From contig JAFRGQ010000061.1 in NCBI GenBank assembly GCA_017433725.1, positions 1 through 34,084 of the forward strand: a stretch of DNA of 34,084 bases. Direction: 5' to 3'. The notes beneath the pieces are model-generated. The model was not told the DNA's origin. It worked only from the letters and a program-made list of their open reading frames with translations, and ran no database searches. The DNA comes from Lachnospiraceae bacterium (GTDB lineage: Bacteria > Bacillota > Clostridia > Lachnospirales > Lachnospiraceae). Position numbers and translations under genes: made by a program. Below are positions 1 through 7,342 of this stretch, piece by piece. Within the stretch, counting starts at the first letter, position 1. Each line of letters opens with the position of its first letter.

Positions 1-142
1 GATGAGGGATGGAAAACCGCATAAATCCAACGCAAAGTCGACTATATGGAATTCATGAACTGTATTCAGTTGTCAAAGGGCAGAACTAATAGTTGCTTGT
101 AATTGGTGTCATCGCCAACACTTTTGGCGACCATATCATATG
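1..142. other. Left-edge stretch with no recognisable gene
   Basis: No convincing coding sequence is visible; frame 1 ends at a TAA after seven codons and could be the tail of an upstream gene. A 7-bp hairpin is present (TCGCCAA at 112-118, TTGGCGA at 124-130, 5-nt loop). It could terminate whatever lies to the left, but no T-run follows. Confidence 0.3.
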
Positions 143-194
143 ATGATTACAGTGCCAAAAGAATCATTCTGACGCCGAGCCTGCTCGAGTGGAA
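143..194. repeat. 52-bp palindromic direct repeat, copy 1
   Basis: Near-identical to 323-374, with differences only at 173 (g/a) and 181 (c/t). It contains an ATGATT...AATCAT inverted pair with a 13-nt gap and a CGAGC/GCTCG hairpin with a 2-nt loop. The second difference falls in that loop, so both copies keep the stem. The copies start exactly 180 bp apart. It may be a mobile-element end or a dispersed intergenic repeat; the family is not recognised. Confidence 0.7.
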
Positions 195-251
195 GAGTGA
201 TACTTGAGGCACGCTCTACATGAGCAAGAAGTGGGGAAGGGACCCAACGAA

Positions 252-280
252 TTGCGAATGCATCTTACTCTATTTATTAT
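252..280 (+). promoter_or_regulatory. Probable sigma-A promoter of the LD-carboxypeptidase operon
   Basis: TTGCGA at 252-257 and TATTAT at 275-280 are separated by 17 bp, in an AT-rich tract. Transcription would start near 287, placing repeat copy 2 (323-374) in the untranslated leader and supporting a start codon at 423. Confidence 0.5.
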
Positions 281-322
281 TTTAAAATATAAAGAAACAA
301 CTCTCAATATCTGAATTATAAA

Positions 323-374
323 ATGATTACAGTGCCAAAAGAATCATTCTGACACCGAGCTTGCTCGAGTGGAA
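323..374. repeat. 52-bp palindromic direct repeat, copy 2
   Basis: Second copy of the repeat at 143-194. Here the outer inverted pair is 7 bp (AATGATT/AATCATT). It lies in the presumed 5' leader of the carboxypeptidase operon. It ends about 37 bp before the Shine-Dalgarno, so it could act as an RNA structure in that leader. Confidence 0.7.
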
Positions 375-422
375 AGAAATATAAAAAACAAAAAGACAGG
401 TATTTTCAAGTGGGAGAAATGT

Positions 423-1265
423 ATGAATGTTGGAATTGTCGCCTGCTCGAACGGCCTGAACATCGAGAGGAGAGAGCAGATAGAAGCCCTGATAAAGCAG
501 TTGGAGAATTATGGCATGCATGCTGTCTGCTCTCCGCATCTTTATGCGGAGAACGGTGTCGCGGCCGGAACAGCCGTTGAGCGCGCACGGGTTCTGATGG
601 ATTTTTACCGCGATGAGAGCATCGGAGCGATTTTTGATGTGTCCGGGGGAGATATTGCAAATGAAATCCTCTCGCATCTCGATTATGCTGTCATAGCCAA
701 TGCAAGGAAACCCTTTTGGGGATATAGTGACCTGACGACAATCATAAATGCCGTCTATGCATGTTCAAATGTTCCATCCGTCCTCTATCAGGTCAGAAAT
801 CTGGTAAAAGACCGGGCGGAGGTACAGCAAATGCGGTTTGCTGAGTACGCCGCGCACCCCGATCGAAAGGGACAGCTTTTTGATCTTCGATATGAGTTCC
901 TGCGTGGAAGAGAGATGGACGGAATCATCATCGGAGGTAATGTCCGGTGCCTGCTGAAGCTTGCCGGGACGCCGTACTGGCCGGATATGAAAGACAAGAT
1001 CCTTTTTCTTGAGGCGCTCGGGGGAGATGAAGGATCGCTTCGGACCTATTTCGCGCAGCTTGAACAGCTGGGTGCTTTCCGACAGATTGCGGGAATATTA
1101 CTCGGGACATTTACCAGATTCGAGGAAAGTCAGGAGGGGATGACGGTGTATGAGATACTGGAGCCGCATTTGCCGAAAAACCTTCCTGTGGCGAGGACTC
1201 CGGATGTCGGACATGGATCGGATGCGAAGGCGATTGAAATCGGAGCATATATAGATATCAAATAA
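423..1265 (+). CDS. LD-carboxypeptidase, peptidase family S66 (LdcA/MccF)
   Basis: Serine peptidase of the S66 family. Members trim the terminal D-Ala from tetrapeptide stems during cytoplasmic murein recycling, or, as MccF, inactivate microcin C-type nucleotide-peptides. The predicted triad is visible: S102 in GYSD, E197 in LFLEAL, and H264 in DVGHG; the GGN motif is at 171-173. At 280 residues it is somewhat shorter than the usual 300-340. A GTG start at 369 is possible, but it lies inside the 52-bp repeat. ATG 423 has GGGAG 6 nt upstream and begins at the family's conserved first strand, so I use it. Eleven bases separate it from the yccF-like gene, so they are probably co-transcribed. No signal peptide, so cytoplasmic. 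Whether the substrate is murein or an antibiotic peptide cannot be told from sequence. Confidence 0.9.
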   Translation: MNVGIVACSNGLNIERREQIEALIKQLENYGMHAVCSPHLYAENGVAAGTAVERARVLMDFYRDESIGAIFDVSGGDIANEILSHLDYAVIANARKPFWGYSDLTTIINAVYACSNVPSVLYQVRNLVKDRAEVQQMRFAEYAAHPDRKGQLFDLRYEFLRGREMDGIIIGGNVRCLLKLAGTPYWPDMKDKILFLEALGGDEGSLRTYFAQLEQLGAFRQIAGILLGTFTRFEESQEGMTVYEILEPHLPKNLPVARTPDVGHGSDAKAIEIGAYIDIK

Positions 1266-1276
1266 AGGAGGTACAT

Positions 1277-1642
1277 ATGCGTTTACTTGGAAATATATGC
1301 TGGTTTATATTCGGTGGTTGTATCAGCGGACTTGCATGGGTGCTGTCAGGCCTTGTATGGTGTATAACGATTGTCGGCATTCCTTACGGATTGCAGTGCT
1401 TCAAGTTCGCAATGATGTCATTTTGGCCGTTTGGCCGCAGGATCGTATACGGCGGGGGCGCTGTGTCGTTTATAGTCAATGTGATCTGGTTCGTAGTAAA
1501 CGGCTGGTGGATGGCGCTCGGCAATTTTGTGATTGGCTTGCTTTGGTGCGTCACGATTATCGGAATCCCGTTCGGGAAACAGTTCTTTAAGATAGCAGGT
1601 TTGTCACTTAGACCATTTGGAGCCTACATAGAGAAAGTATAA
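1277..1642 (+). CDS. YccF-domain inner membrane protein
   Basis: A 121-residue membrane protein with two copies of the YccF repeat: a hydrophobic helix followed by W-C-x-T-I-x-G-I-P-x-G and a conserved F/K-rich segment (about residues 28-45 and 90-107). Both copies are complete, with the closing RPFG near residue 113. Four hydrophobic segments are expected. YccF proteins are small integral membrane proteins of unknown biochemical role, widespread in bacteria. The start is clear: AAAGGAGG at 1264-1271 precedes ATG 1277. It follows the LD-carboxypeptidase by 11 bp and is probably the last gene of that transcript. Confidence 0.9.
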   Translation: MRLLGNICWFIFGGCISGLAWVLSGLVWCITIVGIPYGLQCFKFAMMSFWPFGRRIVYGGGAVSFIVNVIWFVVNGWWMALGNFVIGLLWCVTIIGIPFGKQFFKIAGLSLRPFGAYIEKV

Positions 1643-1651
1643 ATGAAAAAT

Positions 1652-1779
1652 AAAAGGACAGTTCACGGATTGTCGTAATATGCAAGTACAACACTATATA
1701 AAGCAGATATTTGCAAATAACATCTGCTTTATATAGTGTTTTTGCGTCATAACGCAACAGCCTTGTGAACCGTCCTTTT
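1652..1779. mobile_element. Nested-palindrome MITE/REP-like element
   Basis: A 128-bp non-coding element with 15-bp outer inverted arms (1652-1666 and 1765-1779, one mismatch, beginning AAAAGGAC and ending GTCCTTTT). Inside are 19-bp perfect inner arms (1690-1708 and 1722-1740) and a small TTGCGT/ACGCAA hairpin at 1742-1757. The GTTCAC/GTGAAC plus AGGAC outer arms resemble the dispersed GGACGGTTC-type palindromes common in Clostridia. It sits between two convergent gene ends, so it may also work as a terminator. No ORF inside, so it would be non-autonomous. Confidence 0.6.
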
Positions 1780-1797
1780 GTAATTTGATCCTCCAGA

Positions 1798-1829
1798 GTC
1801 AGGCGACCATGCTTGCATGGTCATCTGAC
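1798..1829. terminator. Hairpin between convergent genes
   Basis: Two stacked stems: GTCAG/CTGAC outside and GACCATGC/GCATGGTC inside with a 2-nt loop. No clear T-run, so termination is only a possibility. Confidence 0.4.
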
Positions 1830-1839
1830 CCGCCAATCA

Positions 1840-1865
1840 AAGTTTGAAAGTTTACTTTCAAACTT
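1840..1865. terminator. Perfect 12-bp hairpin, possible terminator of the minus-strand operon
   Basis: AAGTTTGAAAGT at 1840-1851, a tt loop, and its perfect complement at 1854-1865. It lies 8 bp past the stop of the minus-strand reductase gene. It is AT-rich and lacks a long T-run, so efficiency is uncertain. Confidence 0.45.
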
Positions 1866-1873
1866 ATCTATAT

Positions 1874-2659
1874 TCAAACCAGATGATAGTCCGTAGCGCA
1901 CTTCTTCAGTGCATCCGATACGGAACTGAATATCACTCCTAATTTCGTTGCTTTGCTGCAGTCCATCCACAGATTATGTCCGGGAGGACAGTCCTGCACC
2001 CGGTCATCTCGCCCCAGAACGGCAAGGAAATCCCGGGTGATGTCGAACATGGACTGATCCGTCTCACTGCCGAAATTGTAGACGCCGCCGGGGAGCTTCA
2101 GGACAGCGGGCATGGCCTCGGCGACCTCTTTAAGATAGGTGACTCCGCGATATTGGTTCTTGCTGAAGGTCACCTGACCGTTGAGAACATTCTGAAAGTA
2201 GTTGCGCCTTTCTGTATTGCAGTCATACATCCACTCTGCCCTCAGCATGACTGCATCCGGGTCTATGTCAAGCACGCGATTTTCCATTTCGAGCTTGTGA
2301 TCGGCATATATATTTCCCGGCACAGCGTCCTCTTCGACATATGGACCTTCTGAATTACATCCCGTGTAGACCTGGTCGGAGCTGAAACAGACGAGTTTTC
2401 TGCCGCGTGCGGCGTTGGCCAGCATGACGGGCAGAATGACATTTGCTCTGTAAGACAGGTCAGGATTGTTCTGGCAGGTGCGGGTGTCGGAGACCGCGGC
2501 GGTATGAATAATGGCGTCAGCACCGCTTTCTTCAACAACTTTTCTCACATAATCTTCAGTGGCATTTCGAAGCGAAGGGGCGGGTACAATATCGTCCCTG
2601 TACATGCTGAGGATGCGGCTGCCTACAAAGCCGTTTGGTCCGGTCAGAAGAATTTTCAT
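1874..2659 (-). CDS. RmlD-like NAD(P)-dependent sugar-nucleotide reductase (extended SDR)
   Basis: Extended short-chain dehydrogenase of the dTDP-4-dehydrorhamnose reductase/epimerase type, 261 residues. The Rossmann motif TGPNGFVG is at residues 6-13. FSSDQVY at 92-98 carries the SDR serine region, and the catalytic YxxxK is Y118-K122 (YADHK). The closest family is RmlD-like single-subunit reductases. No other dTDP-rhamnose genes are nearby, so the substrate is open. It is the last gene of a three-gene minus-strand operon, 11 bp after the NimA-like gene, with AGAGG as ribosome binding site. Confidence 0.85.
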   Translation of the reverse strand: MKILLTGPNGFVGSRILSMYRDDIVPAPSLRNATEDYVRKVVEESGADAIIHTAAVSDTRTCQNNPDLSYRANVILPVMLANAARGRKLVCFSSDQVYTGCNSEGPYVEEDAVPGNIYADHKLEMENRVLDIDPDAVMLRAEWMYDCNTERRNYFQNVLNGQVTFSKNQYRGVTYLKEVAEAMPAVLKLPGGVYNFGSETDQSMFDITRDFLAVLGRDDRVQDCPPGHNLWMDCSKATKLGVIFSSVSDALKKCATDYHLV

Positions 2660-2671
2660 AAATAACCTCTC

Positions 2672-3148
2672 TTAAGCTTCATTTACCAATTTACCCGATA
2701 TATGTTCCGGGACGAGAGCAAACATCAGAGTTCCGGGACCGGAACGCACGATCTCGCGTTCGATATATTCCTCATCATCCGTGAACTTATGACTCAGACG
2801 CCGCGCGATCTCGTAAATCTTTTCCCTGTCTTCGATGAATTCGATCCGGCCGAAAACAATCACACTGTGAATATTCAGAGCCCACTCGCCTTCACGCCTG
2901 AAGCCCTGATCGTAAACGCAGAAAGAGGCTTTGGCATGAGATTTCATCGCGTCGATTTTATGGCCTTTCCTGCCGCTGTGAAAATAAATCTTTCCGTCTT
3001 CCTCACAGTAAAAATGGTTGATCGGCATGCCGTATGGATAGTCGTCGTCCCCGATTACGGACAGTACGCCTCGAAGTTCATTTTTCAGGATTTCAATGCA
3101 TTCTTCCTCGGGCAACTGCTGTTTTTTACGTAACATTTCTCTGAACAT
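2672..3148 (-). CDS. Pyridoxamine 5'-phosphate oxidase family flavoprotein (NimA-like)
   Basis: A 158-residue split-barrel flavin-binding protein. It has the characteristic opening MFREM-RKKQQLPEEE followed by GVLSVIGDDDYPYGMPINHFY, and IYFHSGRKGHKIDAM (about 54-69) for FMN phosphate binding. This group includes NimA-type nitroimidazole reductases and many clostridial relatives of unknown substrate; a redox or detoxifying role is likely. Translation starts two bases after the stop of the HD gene. Its AAAGG binding site lies within the last codons of that gene, which points to translational coupling. Start choice is firm because the conserved N-terminus begins there. Confidence 0.9.
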   Translation of the reverse strand: MFREMLRKKQQLPEEECIEILKNELRGVLSVIGDDDYPYGMPINHFYCEEDGKIYFHSGRKGHKIDAMKSHAKASFCVYDQGFRREGEWALNIHSVIVFGRIEFIEDREKIYEIARRLSHKFTDDEEYIEREIVRSGPGTLMFALVPEHISGKLVNEA

Positions 3149-3150
3149 TT

Positions 3151-3720
3151 TTATGCCTTTCCGTCAAGCTGAAGCTCTTCAGCATGCGCTTTCATGCCGT
3201 CGATGACAATTGCCGCCACATCCCGGATTTCCATCCCGAGCATTTCGCAGCCCTTGAGAATGAGAGGACGGTTGCATTTTGCGGCAAATCTTTTATCCTT
3301 CCACTTTTTCATGAAGCTCTTGACTTCCATATCAGTGATGCCGTTCGGACGCATGCGTGCGGCTGCCTGCACGATTCCTGTCAGCTCATCGACCGTGAAA
3401 AGAGATTTCTCCATATTGGAAGCCGGTTCCACATCTGTGCATATGCTATACCCGTGTGAAAGAATCGCCCGGATGTCTTCTTCCGGAACGCCGAGTTCGC
3501 GGAGCGGTTCTTCTGTGTGTGCCAGATGCTCATCCGGATATTTCTCGTAATCATAGTCATGGAGCCAGCCGACGGCTTCCCAGTGTTCTTTGTCCTCGCC
3601 GAAGTGCTCGGCCATAGCGCCCATTGCGGCGGAGACGTTGGCGGCGTGGAGAATGAGGTGATCTTCCGTGACCATGGTGGAGTTGATTTCTTTTGCTTTT
3701 TCGAGAGTTAATTTTTCCAT
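3151..3720 (-). CDS. HD-domain metal-dependent hydrolase
   Basis: A 189-residue HD-superfamily protein with the expected metal ligands: H25, the H54-D55 doublet in GWLHDYDYEKYP, H89 in LSHGY, and D111 in VDELTG. It resembles the stand-alone HDIG-type hydrolases often annotated only as hydrolase, and probably acts on a nucleotide or phosphoester; the substrate is unknown. It is the first gene of the operon running down to 1874. ATG 3720 is preceded by AAAGGA. The upstream 212 bp separate it from the UvrD gene end. Confidence 0.85.
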   Translation of the reverse strand: MEKLTLEKAKEINSTMVTEDHLILHAANVSAAMGAMAEHFGEDKEHWEAVGWLHDYDYEKYPDEHLAHTEEPLRELGVPEEDIRAILSHGYSICTDVEPASNMEKSLFTVDELTGIVQAAARMRPNGITDMEVKSFMKKWKDKRFAAKCNRPLILKGCEMLGMEIRDVAAIVIDGMKAHAEELQLDGKA

Positions 3721-3740
3721 TTTTTTCCTTTCTCTGTGTG

Positions 3741-3754
3741 AGTAAGTATTTACT
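3741..3754. promoter_or_regulatory. Small inverted repeat upstream of the HD-NimA operon
   Basis: AGTAA and TTACT separated by four bases, 20-34 bp upstream of the operon's first ATG. The shape suits a winged-helix (MarR/HxlR-type) operator, but a 5-bp dyad this short can arise by chance. Confidence 0.25.
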
Positions 3755-3932
3755 TTCTAAAATCTTCCGCCTGCCTTTTCAGGACAAGCCGGAATCAAAT
3801 TATTGGTATCGCTGACTGAGCATTGCAACCCTGCTTCCGAATATTTATACTTTACACAAGGTTATTGCAGATTGCGAGTATATTTTCATAAACATAATAT
3901 GTAGACTTCTCACTTGCGGTTCCTGAACTCAC

Positions 3933-6188
3933 CTACTCAATCCTCTCCAGCTTCGCCGCAATCCTCAGATTCCTCTGCGTCGGCAGATTATCGAACTGAA
4001 TCGTATAGAATCCTCCCTTGACATCCACGGCCGTGACCGTTCCCTCGCGGAATACTTCGTGCAGCACCCGCGTTCCGACGGCATATAAATCGGATAGTTT
4101 CGAAAGCCTCTCCTCGTCGATTGCCGCGAACTGTTTCGCCTTTTCTGTCAATTCCTTATCCGGGGGATTCAGCGAAATGATGTTCTCTTCACCGCACTCG
4201 GCTATAAAACGTGAAGGGTACTTGAAAAGATTATCGTTCGCAATCCCCTCGCTGTCAGTCAGCGCAAGATACGTCTTCGCGCGTGTCATGGCGACATACA
4301 TGAGACGCCGCTCCTCATCCATCTCCTCCGGCATCACGACCTTGCGGGAGGGAAAAATCCCTTCAGACAGCCCCATGATGAAGACCATCGGGTACTCCAT
4401 ACCCTTGGCAGTGTGAACCGTCATCAGCTTGACGGTGTCCTGCTGTTCTTCCTTGTCGAGATTTGTGAAAAGCGCGATTTCGTTCAGAAATTCGCTGAGA
4501 GTCATGTCCGGATCCTCGCCGGCTGCGGCGACTGAACGCTTGAATTCCGCAATATTATCAAGTCTTTCCTGGTCGCCCTGCACACGCAGATATTCTTCAT
4601 AGCCGGACAGGTCCATGATCTGCTGCAGGATGTCTGCAAGAAAATTATGGTCTTTGTCAAATGGCATCGCAAAGCTTATCACTTTGCGCTGCTTCTCCAT
4701 CCGCTCACGCACGGTCTCAATTGCGTTCACGTAGCGCTTTGCTCCCGTCCCTCTGAATTCCGGATCTTCGAGCGACACCTTCAGGGCTTCATAGAAGGAG
4801 ATGTGATTTTTTTCGGCGACATTTGCAAGATATTCCAGTTTCTTCTTGCCGATTTTGCGCGCGGGGAGATTGACTGTCCGCCGGAAAGCTACATCATCAG
4901 CCTGCGTAAGCATCCGTAGGTAGCACACAATATCTTTGATTTCCCTGCGGCCGTAAAAGGCTATGCCGCTGTAAATCGTGTAAGGAATCTTTGCTTTGAC
5001 GAAAGCTTCCTCAATAGCCCGTGACAGATAGTGGGCGCGGTAGAGGATGCCGATGTCGGATAGCCGGCCGCCGGAGGCGATGTATGCCTGAATCATGTTT
5101 GCGACCCACTCGGCTTCATCCTTCGGATTCGGGGCATGATACCAGACGGGACGTCCGTATCGATCCGGGATATTTTTTGAACCTTCATCAGTGAACCAGA
5201 TAGGTACCGCAAGCTCACTCGCCGGACGGCGATGTGCAACGAGAGTCTTAGGATACCTCAGTTTATTATGGGCGATCAGTTCATCCGAAGCGATCAGGAT
5301 CTCCGGGACCGATCGATAGTTCCGGTTCAGAACAATCGTTTTCGCATCCTTATATTCTTTATCAAAATCAAGGAACAGCTTCATGTGGGAGCCGCGCCAG
5401 GTGTAGATCGTCTGGTCCGGGTCTCCGACAATGAAGAGGTTTCTATGCAGACCGGAAAGAGCTTTCGCTATGCCGTACTGCTTTGCGGAGACATCCTGGA
5501 ATTCATCCACCATAACATATTCGCAGCGGTTCTGCCATTTGTCCCGGACATCAGGATAATGGTCGAGAATATAGCCGGCGAAATTGATCAGGTCATTGAA
5601 ATCCAGGCCGAAACATTTCTTCTGTTCGTAGATGTAACGGAGGAAAATTTCCTCTTCGCGCGAGGAGGCGTGTGAAAAACTCTCTATGAGCTTTTCGTTA
5701 TCAAGCAGATAGAACTCCTGAATATAAGAGTCCGCTCTCATCTTCATGGTTTCCAGAACCTCATCAATCGTTCGCTGTATGGTGACATCGCGAAGCGTCA
5801 GATGCATATCCTCGAAGATCTTCTGCAGCATATTTTTCTCATCTTCCGTGTCCAGCACAATAAAGTTTTTGGGGAAACCGAGAACATGGGCGTCCTCCTT
5901 GAGCAGCTGTACGCAGAAGGCGTGAATCGTGCAGACAAAACCGAGGTCAAGGTCATCGCCGAGCATCTTCCGGATACGAAATTTCATCTCGTTGGCTGCG
6001 CGATTCGTGAAGGTGACGCACAAGATGTTTTTCGGGGCAATACCCAAAGTGTCGACAAGATAGCAGTAGCGGCTTGTCAGGGTGCGCGTTTTACCTGTGC
6101 CGGCACCTGCGATGACACGGACCGGGCCTTCGGTCTGCTGTACGGTTTTGAGCTGATTTTCTGTGAGATTCTCGAGGAAATCGGGCAT
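3933..6188 (-). CDS. UvrD/PcrA-type SF1 DNA helicase
   Basis: ATP-dependent 3'-5' DNA helicase of the UvrD/Rep/PcrA group, about 751 residues, which acts in excision repair and clearing blocked replication. Motifs in order: Q-motif LTENQ (8-12), Walker A GAGTGKT (28-34), DEFQD, GDPDQTIYTWRG, NRNYRS, VHTAKGMEYPMVFIMGLSEGIFPS, and EERRLMYVAMTRA. The C-terminal tail has the PcrA-type VGTRVLHEVFREGTV barrel. An upstream in-frame ATG at 6278 exists, but 6188 has GGAG 8 nt ahead and begins at the family's usual N-terminus. It also leaves a normal leader after the promoter at 6283-6311. A LexA-box match overlaps the -35, so damage-inducible expression is predicted. Confidence 0.93.
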   Translation of the reverse strand: MPDFLENLTENQLKTVQQTEGPVRVIAGAGTGKTRTLTSRYCYLVDTLGIAPKNILCVTFTNRAANEMKFRIRKMLGDDLDLGFVCTIHAFCVQLLKEDAHVLGFPKNFIVLDTEDEKNMLQKIFEDMHLTLRDVTIQRTIDEVLETMKMRADSYIQEFYLLDNEKLIESFSHASSREEEIFLRYIYEQKKCFGLDFNDLINFAGYILDHYPDVRDKWQNRCEYVMVDEFQDVSAKQYGIAKALSGLHRNLFIVGDPDQTIYTWRGSHMKLFLDFDKEYKDAKTIVLNRNYRSVPEILIASDELIAHNKLRYPKTLVAHRRPASELAVPIWFTDEGSKNIPDRYGRPVWYHAPNPKDEAEWVANMIQAYIASGGRLSDIGILYRAHYLSRAIEEAFVKAKIPYTIYSGIAFYGRREIKDIVCYLRMLTQADDVAFRRTVNLPARKIGKKKLEYLANVAEKNHISFYEALKVSLEDPEFRGTGAKRYVNAIETVRERMEKQRKVISFAMPFDKDHNFLADILQQIMDLSGYEEYLRVQGDQERLDNIAEFKRSVAAAGEDPDMTLSEFLNEIALFTNLDKEEQQDTVKLMTVHTAKGMEYPMVFIMGLSEGIFPSRKVVMPEEMDEERRLMYVAMTRAKTYLALTDSEGIANDNLFKYPSRFIAECGEENIISLNPPDKELTEKAKQFAAIDEERLSKLSDLYAVGTRVLHEVFREGTVTAVDVKGGFYTIQFDNLPTQRNLRIAAKLERIE

Positions 6189-6282
6189 ACTTGTTCTCCA
6201 TGGGAAAGTATTGTTATTTGGAACTGAGTGTATTACTCGGGCTTTGTCATTGTTTTGGCAAATGAATATTGAAATCAAGTGG

Positions 6283-6318
6283 AGTATAACATACTATCCT
6301 CAAAGGAACAAGCGTTCG
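6283..6318 (-). promoter_or_regulatory. UvrD promoter overlapped by a LexA (SOS) box
   Basis: Read on the minus strand, -35 TTGTTC (6306-6311) and -10 TATACT (6283-6288) are 17 bp apart. CGAACGCTTGTTCC at 6305-6318 matches the B. subtilis LexA consensus CGAACRNRYGTTYC at 13 of 14 positions, with both half-sites (GAAC, GTTC) intact, and it covers the whole -35. LexA binding there would block RNA polymerase, so the helicase is predicted to be SOS-induced. Confidence 0.7.
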
Positions 6319-6320
6319 AA

Positions 6321-7127
6321 CTAAAGAGACTCTAAAAAATCATGTATGATGTTGTTGACAAGTTCCGGCCGGTCTGTATTGGCATTATGCCCTGCACCGC
6401 GTATCCAGTAGATCGGCAAGCCCTCATGCTTCGCCCACCTCTTATTATAGTTTTTGGCCGAGCCCGCCTCGTCTCTGGTTCCGCAGATGAGAATTGCCGG
6501 GCAGTCGATCTTATAGGGAAGATCCGCCTCCATGGCGTCGGCCAGCATGCCGAAGCCGTGACCGGCAAGACGGCAGTACTCATCTTTGGTGTAAGAATCC
6601 ACAAAATGGCGCATGAGAGCCTGGCCATACCGGGTCTTTGAGCAGCCGTTCGAGCCGAGGACCTTCAGCAGATTCCACGGGAACGCGCGGTACATGGGCT
6701 CGGTCCGCTTGAGCAGCCATATTTCGATATCTGTCACATAGTATCGCTTCAAGGGTGCGGAATCGATAGACACAAAGCCGGCGGCTTCTCCCGGGAACTG
6801 TTCCAAAAAGCTTTGAGAGACATATCCGCCCATGGATTGGCCAATCAGCACAGGATTTTTGATTCCTTCCTGCTCGAGAATTTCATGCAGCCAGCGGCTC
6901 TTGTCCATGAGGGTGAAGTTCAGCTCAAATGGTCTCGAAGCCGCGTGTCCGGGTGCATCCCATGTGAAAATATTATAATTCTCTCTAAAAACTTTTACCT
7001 GCTTGTCGAACAGATGGTGATCTGCGGTCAGGCCCGGAAGCATGACGAGAGATGTGCGGTCGGGTCGGATCTTGTTTGTCCAATAATGGATATCGCCGGA
7101 ATTTGTTTTGTAAACTTTTTCTTTCAT
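6321..7127 (-). CDS. Alpha/beta hydrolase
   Basis: A 268-residue alpha/beta-hydrolase-fold protein. The nucleophile is S98 in GQSMGG, the acid D219 in CGTRDEAGS, and the base H247 in GAGHNANTDRP. TWDAPGHG-like residues (55-62) and LPGL (29-32) form the oxyanion region. The substrate is unknown; esterases, lactonases and C-C hydrolases share this architecture. An in-frame ATG at 7211 would add 28 basic residues. ATG 7127 is preferred because GGAGG lies 9 nt upstream and the family homology begins there. It is transcribed ahead of the UvrD gene, but that gene has its own promoter just past this stop codon. Confidence 0.85.
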   Translation of the reverse strand: MKEKVYKTNSGDIHYWTNKIRPDRTSLVMLPGLTADHHLFDKQVKVFRENYNIFTWDAPGHAASRPFELNFTLMDKSRWLHEILEQEGIKNPVLIGQSMGGYVSQSFLEQFPGEAAGFVSIDSAPLKRYYVTDIEIWLLKRTEPMYRAFPWNLLKVLGSNGCSKTRYGQALMRHFVDSYTKDEYCRLAGHGFGMLADAMEADLPYKIDCPAILICGTRDEAGSAKNYNKRWAKHEGLPIYWIRGAGHNANTDRPELVNNIIHDFLESL

Positions 7128-7342
7128 TTTTATTGTCCTCCGCTGCTTGTGGTGAAGGCAGGAGAAGAGTTTCTGTTTTTCTGCACAAGATAGCCGCTGC
7201 CTTGTGAACATTTTATCACGGTAAAGTAGAAAACGAATAACATATTTGCCGGTTATCTGATATTATAGTGCTAACCCGGACTTCCTGCTCCGATTGTATT
7301 ATTTTTTCCAGATCACAAAAAAACGCACGAGGTAAAACCCGC

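Noticed and set aside
369-422. GTG start at 369 for the LD-carboxypeptidase
   Set aside because: It lies inside the 52-bp repeat and lacks a binding site; ATG 423 has one and starts at the conserved sequence.
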